Assembly (NCBI GenBank): GCA_964017195.1
Contig: OZ024894.1
Coordinates: 4,676,347 to 4,740,346, forward strand
Length of the DNA: 64,000 nt
Direction: 5' to 3'
From: Siderastrea radians
Lineage: Eukaryota > Cnidaria > Anthozoa > Scleractinia > Rhizangiidae
In this document: piece by piece, positions 20,501-34,759 of the stretch
Layout: every line of letters begins with the position of its first letter
Position numbering within the stretch: the first letter of the stretch is position 1
Position numbers and translations under genes: made by a program
Notes under the pieces: model-generated
Seen by the model: the letters and a program-made list of their open reading frames with translations, nothing else
Told to the model about the DNA's origin: nothing
Database searches by the model: none

Positions 20501-23500
20501 GCTCGACTCTTTATTTCTAAAAATGAAGTCCAAATATTGTCCAGGAATAAATGAACAATATATATCAACCATTCTCCTCTTTTTCTAATTAATTTCAATG
20601 GCTTTAACTTTCATGTGCTGGTGTTAGTTAGTTTGTTTGTTTGCTTGTTTGTTTATTTGTTGTTGCTTTAATAAATACATTTTTGAGAAATAAAATTTTT
20701 CTTTCTCATGATGTTGTAACTTCCCTTGTCATCTATTTTCTTCCCTTTGCTCACTAAATGAAAATTTGAAGACAGAGTATTCAAACACGAGTCCATACAT
20801 ATCAGCATTGCTATAAATTTTGACTCCCCTCTCCACTCCATCTCACCTTTCCCATCAGCGGAGTACTGCCAGTAAACAGAAGGTATCGGTTCTCCCTGTG
20901 AGAAACATTTTAGCACCACAGTTCCTCCGGCGCTGACTGAGGCGACGTTTCCTGGCTCAACTTTACTGATTTGCGGAGATTCTATACATTAAACAAAGAA
21001 ATACAGTCAAACCTGTGTTAGTAGCGAGTAGGATCGCTGCTACGAGCGTATAAAATCGCCCAGAGTGTCTTAGAGGGTTGAATTTCCTCGTAAAACTAGG
21101 TGGAGTGTTTTGGGAAACAAACCGATTTTTTGGCGCGGTCTGTGCTTATCAGAACCTGGTACCTCAAATACCTTAAATTATCAAGCAACTTACTTCCACA
21201 GAAAGTAGCTCCAATGTGCAGAGTGTAGGCTCCCTTAGGACACGGCAAACAGCTTGTCTGCTGGGCTTTGTCTTGGTAGGTGCCATTAGCACAAAAGTCA
21301 CAGAAAGGGCCGAAACCATCCTTGGAATAACGGCCGGGTGGACAGAGGGCTGGTGGGTAAAATTAAGTGATGTCATTTTTTAAAAATAAACTTAAGACAC
21401 ATTAAAGACAATAGAGCATAAGAGTAAGGATGAACTTTGGTTGCTTTTTTTTGCTAAAAGTCAATATAGGCATGTTCAAAAGCAGAAAAACTGAAAATCG
21501 AAGTGAATAACAAAAGCAACTGAAAACACCAAATTTGGAGTGGTAAGCCCGAAAGTGCCAATCAAAAAGCAAAAAGCTACTTTGAAAATGGTGGTGACGA
21601 CCGAATCAAGGTTATCGCGGAAGTCAACCAGTTACAAACAACTGGTCTGTTACATAAAGAACGTAACAGAATTTGTATTCTCAGTAAGTTTGGGAAAGTG
21701 GATGAAAGTTTCCAAACAAATGTACCCAGGCGTCTCTGTTTCTAAGTGTGCGCTCCCTCTGACGATTAGCTTCAAACTTGGCAGGACAACCCGCACTGTT
21801 GAGGAGATTTATCGGATAATTAACATAAAATAGTCTTATAAATAAAATGACTTAAACAATTCTTTATCAGTCCTTTATACTCGTTTTCAAAGCGGTGAAT
21901 ATAAAATCTTTTCTCTAACTCCTTCGACCAAAATTTTTCGATTTTATGCGGTTGCTTTTTAGACTTCAGGCACACTGACTACTCACGCCTGCAACTCCAA
22001 GATCCTTTGATTGAAGATGTTCCTGCAGGACATGATTTACAACTGGTTTGACCTGTTTGATCCTGAAACGTTCCTTCTGCGCATGCCTCGCAGCTGCTAT
22101 TTTTATAATACGTTCCAATGGGACACTCAACTGGAAAATAACGCAAAAATAAAACTAAATAACTGATTCATATCACTGTTTTTGTAATCAAATATACCCG
22201 TCAGTTGACTTGTGCAGCGCCAGATGACAAGGAGCAGTCCGACCAAGTTTACTGTCCCTTTCCACAGGATACCCACTCAAATCGTGCGACCTGTGTTGGT
22301 CGTTTACTGCGCGTGTATTCGGCAAACAGTCAACACAAAAACCTTGAAGTCATCAAGACTCGCTAAAAAGTTGAGCTAAAGTTGAGCGGAGAAAGGATGA
22401 GCAAAGCAATTAAATGGAATCTCCTCAAGGACTGTGCCTCTTTTGTTACTGCGCACACGTTCTGCACATCTTGGGATAATCTGAGAAACTCGGATTTCTT
22501 AAGGACAGTATCTACTAATACAAAGATATTTTTGCATGGTTTATGACTATGTGGGAAAAGCGGATCTTAGCAAGGGCTGTTGAAATTAAAAAGAAAATTG
22601 GGGATAACTACGCATTTTTCAGAGGTAATTGAGCTGTGGAACGAAAATGTCATACATTGTTTTATACTTTAAAGCTTTTTAGAATTACGATTGCGTAATT
22701 ATCCCTGAAAATTCGTGGTTACCCCAAATTTCCTTTTTGGATTCCGATAACCCATGCTAAGATCTGCTTTTTCCACATAGTCTGTGCATAGTCTGTGTAA
22801 AAATACCTCTGAAATAAGAAGGCACCGTCTTAAGGAAGTCATGTCTATTTGTAACTTACAACATCCTGTAAAAGCCGTGGATGCATTCCGAACACTTCCA
22901 ACTGCGCACGGAAGACTGGCGTTAACGTTTCTATAACCTGGAAGAAAAAAAGAGAGAAACTGATTCTCCGCAAAATAATCACATTACAGGCGCTCGCTGT
23001 AACACTAGGCAAAATTGCCCGCAACTTGCAACGCAATGCGGAACAAGAACGTTGCGAGACAAGTTGCAGAATACATGATACAGGCTGCAACCTTTCTCGC
23101 AACGTTGCGGAAAGTTGGAGACTAGTCTACTTTTCCTGCAACTTACAACGCAGTTTTTCGTTGTGGGACAACTTGCAGACAGGAAGGGGGGTTACACGTA
23201 CAGTTCGTTCGCAACTTGTCTCGCAACGGCGTTGCGTTGCAAGTTGTGGGAAAAATTGTCTTATGTAACAGCTCCTTTAGAACTTCTTGTAAGCACTTAT
23301 AACTCCTACCCAGCAAACTAGGTAAGCAACAATTTAAATTCTCCTTAATCAGATCTCTGTCCAATACGGTATTTGAAATCTTGTAACCAGGCCATCTCCC
23401 TTATTCCCTCGAAATTCAAATTTAATTCTAAAATTTCAGTCCCCCTTTAGTCAATAGCGACGTTAAGTGGTTAAGGAGTCGGCAAAGAAAATGTCGCCAA

Positions 23501-26500
23501 ACGGAAGGTTCAATTGGCTCAACAATGGCTCTGCACGTACGCTATACATTTTGGTTCATTTCCGAGTTGCCTTCCTTTGCAAAACAACAAATAAACATGA
23601 AATGACTAAATTCTTCGTTTTATGGGGAATCTTCACGGCATACAACGGTGAATTTTTCCTTCTCTACCTATTAGTGTGAACATCATTCGAACGAGTTCAG
23701 TTACTGAATAGTTCGGCTACATTGGACAAGTTTCATGATCTGTGAAAATCGTTAAGTTGATTAAATTAACGTTAGTTTCTTTTTTTAGATGACATTTTAT
23801 TTTCCTTGGCGTTGCAGTCGTGATACCTTAAGGTCCTTGATGTTTTGTCGCGTCAAAAGCAAAGAGAATTGTCACCTTGGCAATGTTCCCTTGGGTTCGG
23901 TTGTTCAAAGCAGAATTAAGCTAGCCAACCATTAGCGTCAATTTTGGATTTACTTTTTCAGCGCGACAGCATATATTCCTGTTTATTACTTTCGGTTTGC
24001 GATTTGACTTGGGCTGAGTTGAAACTGTGACGAAAAATTAGTTAGGAAACGCTCTCAAACGAGAGAAACAAAAACCTTGGCCAACTTCTTACCCAGAATT
24101 AGGGTTAATCGCCTTTTGAACGACCGGAAGGTGTGTAAAACCAAATTTTAGCGATCAGCAGCATTTACTTAAATTTGACCTTTTATCTTAGTAAGGGTTA
24201 AGAGAGGTAAGGGTACAATATCAAGCGAGATGTTACCTTGATCTGCGTAGCAACACATTGTAGTCATCAATATCTTATTTCTCCAGTAAATATCATTGCA
24301 CTGCAGGTGGCGTCAAGCGAGTCTTAAGTGAGCCATCAAATTTCTAAAGTAATTAACATGTACTGAACCCCTCAAATTCCCTTTGCTGGAATCAGTAAAA
24401 TTTTCATTGTTATTATAGTTATCTTATATTTACCCTTTTATTGTTATTTAGGTGTCCCCCATTAGCAAGATGATTTCCCTCTGCTAGACACTTTTTTAGA
24501 CACGCTGATAAAGTTCATTCATTTATTCATTCCTTCACTCACTCATTCATTATAGATCTAAGTTAGGAGCATTCTGATTCTCACCAACACAGTGATTAAT
24601 AGGTCCTGGTTGGGGCGTTTTTCTCCATATTCCATCTGGCTGACTGGAACATATCCAAAACCCTTGAGGACCAAAGGGTTTCTGTCCTTGAGCACATGTT
24701 CGAGTACACCAATGCCCCCCACCATAAGAATCGCACTTCCAAGTACCATCGGGGGGTCCTTCGGGTGGCAACTGACACCTGTATCCTAGAATACCACATT
24801 TAACAATTCTCAAACTGAATTTTTTTGCATTGCTTCAAGATTTTAGTTCTACTTGCAAATACTGCGTCCTAGAGCAGAGGAAAAACTATCTGCTTTTTAG
24901 TTGCCTTACCGAGAGAATAACTTGCAACTGTATGTATGAAAGGATCGTTAGTTCACCACCGACAGAACTGCGTTATTCTTAGTTATAAACAAAGTTTCCG
25001 TTAGCAAATTTCGCTTTATGCAGGTGAACTGTCGTTCAGGGAGAACGAAAGTCCACTTGAAGTTTCGGAAATAACAGACTGAGAAAGTTGACGACATCTT
25101 TCCTCGAACGGCTGTGGAATTGGACTAAAACGTTACTAACAAACGCTGCCAAAGTTTCGTTGGAAGCAAATCGAAATTTCACTTTTTCCCAAAATTCACA
25201 AAATTTGCCGTACGCTATACTTAATGTTACACAGTAAGAACAGTAGCAGTTGCAAACATCATTTATCAAAATTCTTCCTTGCCTTTTTTTTCGTCATTCA
25301 CCCCTCGGTGATTTGCTTTTCTTTTCTCCCCGATTGTGTACATCACAACACAATTATTACTAGGAGCACGCAATAACATGGAAAAAAAGCTCGCAATCAG
25401 AGACCTCTCTACACCGAATGCTTGGTGCTGGTGCCAGCGTCCTTCTAAGAAGGAGTTGGCAGTGGTTGTTTGATATAAGCTTTCTCAAACTCATTAATAA
25501 TTCATGAAGGGAAAACAAAGGAAATCACTACCGTGACGGTGGTTTGGATACCGGATCTTAATTAGCATAAAATTTTGCGAATTTTTGCTTTAATTTTCTC
25601 CAAGAATTATGAATGGTTTGAGAAGCCATATCAAAAACTCAAAAGAGTGTTTCATCAGTTATCCAAACACCTCAAAGTCGGTCAAAAAAACTCGGCTGCG
25701 CCTCGTTTTTTCAACCCACTTCTCGGGGTTTGGATATCCTGATGAAACACTCTACTTGATAAACATTTTGTACCAAAAAGAACCAATCGCACTGTTGGCG
25801 GTGCCGTACAAGAACCCTTTTCACAGTTAACTTTTCTCATTTTCATTACAACGCGTTTGAACGCGGATGTGAGGCAATTTCGGGCAATTTTGAAGTTTCT
25901 GCCGAAAATTGCCTCACATCCAGTCGTTCAAATATCTTCAGTGTGATGCAACTGAGAAAAGTTTACTGTGAAAAGGGCTACCTCATAACACTATACAATA
26001 AAGTTTTGAAATGAAATTAATTTTAATTATAGATATACGTACTTTAAAAATATTTTACTTTTCGTATACAACTCGTCATAGCATTGCTTTATACAGTTTC
26101 ATTTTTAGTGTTAGTAATTTTCAATTCTTTTTTATGGGGGGGGATGTTGTTGCGCTATAAGTTGTAATGGTTTTTTTCTAGTTCAATTATTGTAATGCGC
26201 ATTTGAAAACCTATTGTTGATATTGGCGCAATATAATTTGTATAATTAATTAATTAATACAAGGTTGCTTTTCACCTCCCACGATGACCTGGAATTCGCA
26301 ATCAGCGGAGTTTCCTGAAGCATCAATTGCAGTGAAATGAAAAAGGCGCCCATGGTTCAGATACATGCCATCAATCAGAGGAGGCTGGTACTTTACGATG
26401 CCTACATTGTCGGTGAAGACAGGTCTCGTGATGTTTACCCAAACAGGGTCGGAGGAATAGGAAACTTTGAAAATTCTTTTGGGGCAGAAGACGACCTTTG

Positions 26501-29500
26501 GTTTTTCTCTATCTAAAGAAGTTAAGAAAGAGCATAAGATAAAGAGTTAGGGATTCTTGGCTTTTCGTCCGGTCAGAATGACAAGGCATGACAAATTACT
26601 TACTATTTAAATACGTACTAGTTTTTAACTTTTTTGGTAACACCAGGCAACGAGCACGAATTCGGGAAATTACTGCTCGGAGAATAGTGATGAGAACATG
26701 CATGTTGATATTGGGGATTAAAGGATTAAGGAAATTGGATGCCATGTCAAGTGCCACGTCCTTCAAAAGTTTTCGCCGGAAAGCAAAAGTTGTGTCCCGA
26801 ATATTGGGGAAAAAATTCAACAACAATTATCAAATTTGTGATTTAAAAACGCAATTATTCCACTCGTGCTAGTTAAATATAATGTTATGACAACCATGTA
26901 GTGCCCCTTTGCATAAAGGAGCACTACCACCAATTTTTAGCCAGATTACTATAAAAAGCTAAAAGAGATATTGCAATCAGAGGAAACACAACAATACTGG
27001 TTAAGTTTCGGTTAAAATTACTCTACCAGTTCTCGGAAACTATGATTAAGTGCGTTTCGCAGCAGATCGCTAGAATGTAAAAAAGGATATATTGCAACTT
27101 GAAAACAACCTAATTAAAAGTTTTTTAGTTTTCCTTTGTTTCTTGGAAAAGTTGCCAGAAACTGACGATGGTTTGCTCTCCCTTTGAGACTGAACACTCG
27201 ATCGCCTTTTTCTTAATGTTCTAGGAACATTTCGTGTAGGAGAAAAGACATTTAATATAATTTTCAGAACATTCTTCACCCAAAAAATTAATGTAAAAAA
27301 CCCGGGAAAGAGCACCTTTGATTATCACCTCACATTCAACGTGCACTCGTGGAATTAATATACTTACCATATACATTGACATGGACGACGCAATCATCCT
27401 GTTCACCAATGGCGTTCACCGCCACCCACCTGACAATAGTGTTTCCGGGGGGGAACCGATAGTTGGCACTGACCCCGGGTGGGTATACAGCTGTGACGTT
27501 CTTTACGTTTGCCCAGGGACGTTTCCACTTGTCACTCACGTCTGACGTGTTCATTCCAGGCTTCAGAACTACAAAAATGTCTCCTGGACATATAATGTGT
27601 GGCTCTAGAATGTAGCAGAAAAAAACAAAAGAAGTTATTATGACGGAATTTAAGAAGTAAGACAACATAATAAAAAGGAAGATGTTCCATATTTGCAATA
27701 TTTCTCTTTAGCACATGCAGCATATGTCACGTGATCAGATGTTTGTTTACCATTTTTTTCCAATACAAAATTTGGTTATTATTTTCAGTTTTGAGTTTAC
27801 AGCTTCTCAAAAGTGAAAGAGTTAATTATCAACTATCTTGTGGTATGAAACTTTCACGGGAGTTTGCATTCTCGGATCGATCGCGAAACTCTCAAAAATT
27901 AGAACCCGCGAAATTTTCATGCCACATGCAATACCAATCCAATTCACTTACTTGGATGGATTATTTCACAAGTCGGTATAGTTCCACTCCATGTGCCGTT
28001 GGCCAGGCATTCCCGATACACATTCCCCTTTAACCTGTAACCAGAATTACAGCTGTGCTGACATTTCTGGCCATACCTTCTGGTGTTGTACCTGCAGCCC
28101 CATTCCACGTAGCCATTGTTTAAGTTCACCAGTTTAGGGCACGGCCTTCCTGTTTTAGTATAGAAAACAAGAATAGTTTTGTTGAAAAAATGTTTCTCAA
28201 ATTCATAATCTCTGTCAGGCTGCATCACGTAACAGAGGATCCATACAAACTATGTGACAGTTTGTGAAGTGCGCCCGCATGAAAGTAAAAGAGGAATGTA
28301 CTTCGTGAATTTAGGGATGAATGTAATACGTGAATTGTCTTCTGGTACATTAAAAGGGTACGTGACGCATGAATTAGGTAAAAAATGCGAGGGAAACGCT
28401 TTTACGACTTCCTTAATCCCTCACCCACCCCTCGGCTACCTTCTCTTGAGTCTGTGGAAGAAATCCTAAAGTATGACCATTCAAATGAAAGCTACTGAAC
28501 AGTACTTTCCATGTTAACGTTTATTGTGCTTTGCAGTGGCCCTTACTACTTTCACGTGGTACTGTTAAGTTTCCAATATTTTTGTCAAGAAACTTTGTGC
28601 TCTTTTTCTGGAAGAGAAAGAGCTAAGCGCCAGGTAAGACAAGAAGGCTTGCGTGTTCGCAATAGTTTTTAAACTATCTTTTCCTTTCCTTTCCTTTCCT
28701 TTCCTTTCCTTTCCTTTCCTTTCCTTTCCTTTACTTTACTTTACTGTACTCTACTCTACTCTACTCTACTCTACTCTACTCTACTTTGCTTTACTTTACT
28801 CTACTTTACTTTACTTTCTTTACTTCATTTTACTCTTACTCTTACTTCACTTTACTCTTACTTTAGCAGTTTACTTTAACTTAACTTTAGCTTTACTTTT
28901 TACTTTACCTATGCAAGTTGTCAGGCTAGGAGTCCAACTGTTGTACGGTCCACAAGTAGTAACGGCAGCAGAAGGTGTGTTAGGGACATATCCATGATCA
29001 CAAACCACTGTGCATTTGTCCTGATATTTATTTTGACCTTTTTGGAAGCAGCGAGCGGGTTTTAGGGTACCATGAGAATCCCTGTCAGCAGTAAAGAATG
29101 GGCATGTTCTACCTGCAACGCATAACAAGCAAGCACCAATTTAAAATACAATCGAAGCTCTTCTTGCAACCATTCTATAAGCGACCAGTTCAGATCCGGA
29201 TTTCGATGGTTTAAGTATTCGTTGAAACACTGTGGATAATTTGAGCAAAGTACATACGACCTCAAGCCAGCCTGTCAAGGATGAAGTGATTGACAGAAAC
29301 CTTGTTTCAGATTTGGATGCTAGTTTCAGATATACAGTCGAAACTCTCCTTGCGACCACTCTCGTAAGCTACCAGCTCTATTTATTACCAGCATTGCGAG
29401 AGCCCGTTTAAATTGTCACTTGAATTCTTTAATCAAAAGTTCTCATAAGCGACCGCACCCGTAAATGACTGCCACCACTTCTGTGAATTACCGACTGCAT

Positions 29501-32500
29501 TTTTCCTTTGTTTTTTATTTCTTGTAAGGGACCACTTAGTCATCACTTCGATAAAAAAAATTAATTAGCTTCTTGATCAAATTCAGCGTAACGCATAACA
29601 ATATAAGCGTTAATGGTTCGTTGACCTTTAAATTGGCGAACCTTTTCTGTGATGGGCAATAATAAACAATTACTACAATACTATTTTAAAATAACCATTA
29701 ACTTATCCCAGGCTTTATGCTTAAAGCTCTCTTAAGGGACCACCCTTTGTGGCTTTATCACGTGGTCGCAGTTACGAGAGCTGGATTCCCGAGGTAGTCG
29801 CTTACGAGAGGTTCGACTGTACTCTGGGTTGTGAAATAGAAAACTTCCTGTTGATGATGGCGATGACGATGACGACGATGATGATGATGATGATGATGAT
29901 GATGACGATGATGATGATGATGATGATGATGATAATGATGATGATTATAATGAAGTCGTCGTCGTTGTTGTTGTTGTTGTTGTTGTTGTTGTGATTGCAG
30001 TTGTTGCTGTTGGTGTTGTTACTGCAGGTATTGTTGTTATCATTTTTCTTCCCGTTCTTGGGGTTGTTGCTGTTGTTGTTGTTGTTGTTCCTGTTGCTAC
30101 TGCTGTTTCAGTTTCTGTTGCTACCGAAAGACTGTTATGATCCTTATCACTGTTGTCACTCTTGTTGTTATTGTTGTTATTTTGTTTTTCTTATTATTAG
30201 TCGTTTTGTTATTTTTGTTATTTTTCCTGTTGTTTTTGTTGTTGTTGTCGTTGTTGCTCTATACATACAATCTCCAGGTTTTTACATACGTTCGCAAGAC
30301 CTGTAGTCCTTCCTCTCGTATCCTTGCTTACAATAACAATTAAAACCCCCAGGACGGTTTCTGCAAATTGTTGTCGCCTTGTCGCAGTTATCTTTTCCTT
30401 CTTTACATTCATCGATATCTAGAAAATACAAAGTGCATGTGTATTACGTCACTGCTTTTAGAATGGAATTTTTTATCGACGTCATATTATAGGTAGAAAG
30501 AAAATGTACACTTTGATGTACATTCGTTGTACATTAATTACCAACATTAGTTACCAAAAATCGTAGAAGACGTTATGAAAACTTGGAAATAGAGACTGCC
30601 ATCAGGTAAGATTTACCTTTTTAAGTCAACATATAAATCAGCGTCCCGTAACCTCTGGGGGCTGGCTATTCTATATAGTAATTTATATTCATGCATCAGA
30701 CCGGGCTTTTTTTATTTTTCTCTGACCAGCGATTGGATTCCGCCCAACCCTACCCCCTTCTCAACTATGACAACGAAACTTAAACGGTACATGGTTCACC
30801 ATTCAAATTTTTTTCATCTGAAGTCTGCATCTTTAGCTGAAGACGTCACATGTCTCGAGAATTACGTCATGATATGAAAGGCGGCCCTCTTGGATCCGCC
30901 ATCTTGGATTTCTTGCTTATTCTACAGAAAAACCAACAATATTGGCCAAAAAGTAACCAAAACCAGCGACAGTAAAGAAAGCTAATGATGTTAAAAAATG
31001 TTATAACTTTAGCGGAGTAAGTTATATTTTTATATTAAGAACAGGAAAATCAAGAATTTTTCCTGTCAAAATATCGTTGCCATGGCAACAAAAACTCTTA
31101 TTAACTTTTGCTTGTGCAGTAAAAAGCTTCTCGAATAGGCTATGCGGGGCGCGCTCATATTTTCGTCGCTGAGCGAGCGTACCCAGGGAAACCTTCAATC
31201 TCTAGATGTGGACAGTTTCTACCTCAACCCCAACCCCCACCCGGTCCCCGAGTAGAGTGAAACAATTATTACCTCAGTGTTGGCCAATGAACAGCGCTGT
31301 ATATTTTCCTCGTCGTGAGTATACACCATCATTCACCTCCACTTCGGTGAATAATTGTTTACTACTAAGGTGCTATCAAAATAGAATTACAGCGATAGCA
31401 AACTCGTAAACAATATAATGGGTACAATTCCTTTATTTTGGCCGAAAAGAAATGAAACTTGGTATAAACTCTTCCTTCAGCCCTTGGTTTCGGTATTCAG
31501 TGGTTTGACTGCCCTTCAAGTTTAACGGAAACTCACCCACACAACGATATCCGTCCGCCAATCTATAACCACTTCGATAGCAGCCACAGTGGTACGAGCC
31601 TGGAGTATTGTGGCAACTTTCTTCGCATCCGCCAGAATTTTGCCTGCATTCATTCACATCTGTAAAACACAGTGTACCAGTCAAAAATCAAACTTCAATA
31701 TTCCGGACCCTAACTTGGTCAGTTGCCTGGGTCCGGTTGCGTAAAGCTTCCATTAAAGTGTCTTCTAAGCCGAAGTAATTAGGTTCCGATTACGGAGTCT
31801 CTCTATAATAGGGGTGCTAGTTAGCTGCTGTTATTGGTGGTCAGTGTTTCGTGACGACCACAAGTAACGGCTGTGGAGAAGACTATAGGGGTGGTGAATA
31901 AAGCATACTCTCGGGTCCACTTACGGATGCACTAACGAGATGCTACTAGATACTATGACAGTCGTTTTCTTTGATGCAAGTAATAGCAATACAAAGTGAT
32001 TTTCGTCTTTGCTTTATCGAATCACAGTAGAACAGAAAGATTTGATAAACAACAATATTGATCAAGTCCGTTTCCTGTTAAGCGCGAAAAAAAATACAAA
32101 ACAAGTTCGCCGGGTTCGACTGATGGCTTTAGAATGCACGAATGTCATTGAAGGAGCTACGTCAGAAGGATTTTACTATTTTTGGTCAATTCTGTGCTAA
32201 AATCATTACTTAGAGCCTTTACTCATACACAAAGTGCTCCTGTAACTACTATGAAGAGGATATCAAATGAATTTCATCAGCTACAGTTAACCATAATAAT
32301 TTTTTTGGTGATTTTTAACAACATAGCATCAAAACTTGAAAAAATTGGCCCAGTTTTTTCAAGTTTCAATCCATTTCCATCCTTGCCATCAGTAGCAACA
32401 AACGAAAGGAAACAGTTTCAGTGCCTTAAGATAGTCTTTATTAACAAAGCTAGACGATTATTTTTGGAATTCAGTTGATGCAAAGACACTTTTAGCTCTT

Positions 32501-34712
32501 AAAAAAGCCACTAAAAAATAAAGTGACATAGTCCCTTTAAAATAAGATATATATTTTGTTGAAAGGGTCCGGCTGGAGATACCTTAGGCTGGAGAGATCA
32601 AAAAATAAAAATGAACAAGCGTTACCGTTACACCGGCCTTGATATCCTGTAGTGTAACCACTGGGACAAACGCACGAGAATGAACCAATGGTGTTATGAC
32701 ACGTGGCAATATTGTCTGGGCAACCACCAGAGTCTTTGCATTCATCAATATCTAAAATAAGGAAGAAAACAAAGGGAGAAAACGTAAGCATTTCAAATTC
32801 CTCAATTCACAGCAGGACCCATGGATGGCTTTCCACACACCAGGACTATTGAGCTACATAAAGAATGTTCATGATAAAGAAACGAAAGATGGTGAATTTT
32901 AAGTTCAGCAAAGAAACAAAAAAGGTGAGTGCTTAGTATGACACAATCATGGGACAAAGAAAACTTGGAGTCCCAAACGGAAATCGAACCCATGACTTTC
33001 TGAACACTGTTTGGACGATGTAACCACTGAGCTATTGAAAGTCTGAGCTACTGAGCTGCTGTGGTGAGCTACGTCATATTAACCATGTTCATTATGACTC
33101 GCGTCCTGCTTACTGCTAGGATCAGCAATGTTGAAAGCGGCTTGTGTGTTGGTAAAGAAAGAACGATGGTGATTTTTAAGTTCGGTGAAGAAATAAGAAA
33201 GAGGAAATATTTAGTATGTCACGGGAATAGAGACTGATATTGTTGTTGCCGCTGCCGCTGCTGCTGCTGCTGCTGTTGCTGGTGTTTGTTTTATGTTGTT
33301 GCTGTTGTTGTTGTTGTTGTGGTTTTGAAGTTAAATTGTGTGGCAGGAGTTTTTAGTACGGTTAAAAGTAATGACACGTATTTGCACACTGGAGTAGAAC
33401 AATGAAAATAATAACACATTAAGCTTTGACAAAAATATCCTTGCTATTTTACATACCAACACACGTTCCATCGGATAATTTTTTGAAGCCAGCACGGCAT
33501 TTTTCTAAACAAGAAACAAAGGAAAGCCATTGACTTTCTTGTGCTAATTATAGCCAAAAGACACATGCACACAATCCCCTGTTTTTGGCATAATGGGCTC
33601 CTGGCACAAGATGATTATACATCATTAAACAACTATCTTGTTGGAATTTTTATGTTCAAGCTGTTTTTCAAACCAATAATTAAATCAAGATCAATAAACC
33701 CAGAATGCCTTTAGCCCACACTGAATGAATAATCTTGTTAATAACTTACGAGAGATGACATTCCATTGGTTGTACTTGACTTCACCTTTGAAACTAAATG
33801 TTAGAAACTTCCCGGATGCTATAACTACCACCTGCAAATAATTAACAGAAAAAATACTGGAAGTTAATTATAATTAGGAACATAATAACGTACCATGATT
33901 GGTGAAGAAAACATAATACTCGCTACCGCATTCTCGACAGTAAAAGAAATTATGTTTCCTCGTAACGTTTGTTTTTTTTACTTTTCACTTTACATCACAC
34001 CTTTTACTTTCCTCTTTCCTTTCTTTTCACTTAACTTCACTTCATGGACCCTCTTTTATTTCCTTCAGTCCCCATCCCTTTTTAAGATCTCGTCACTTCT
34101 CCACTCACCAACCCCCCCCCCCCCTTCCGTCTTTTTAATTAAGTTCCCACTGCATATAAAAAGTCACCCTGGATTCGCCGATGATTTCACCCCAAGGAGG
34201 GAAGTTATGACACCCGGCTGCAATAGTCAAGGGAAACAACACCCGGGGCTCGAGATAAACCAGTAGAATTACTGTACAACAGACAGTAACCAATTTTGCC
34301 GGAAGGAAACGGGTTTTTTTTAGATAACGGAGCCCACTGTACTCAGGCGAGCTGAGTCAAGCCTTTGTTTGTATTTTAGTGAGATGCAGTTATAACCGAT
34401 TTGGCAATCAAAGTTATAGTCCCAACTGAAACCAACTTCTCATTCGCAGCTGTATTCAGGGATCTAGTCCCAGTTGCACCCAAATTTTGCAGTCGCGGTT
34501 ACAGTCGCAGTTAAACCAAATCGCAACTATAGTCGAGTTCAGTGAACCGGCAAAATTTTGCAGTCCCAATTGCAGTTGCCCAAAATTTGAAGTCACAGTT
34601 ATTGTCGCAGTTGAACCCAAATTTCACACTCACAGTTATAGTGGAAGATCGAGGCGCAGTTGTATTCCTACTTTGCCAGAGGCAGTTTACCATTTTTTGA
34701 TGGTCCCAAGTG

Positions 34713-34759
<47 letters not shown>

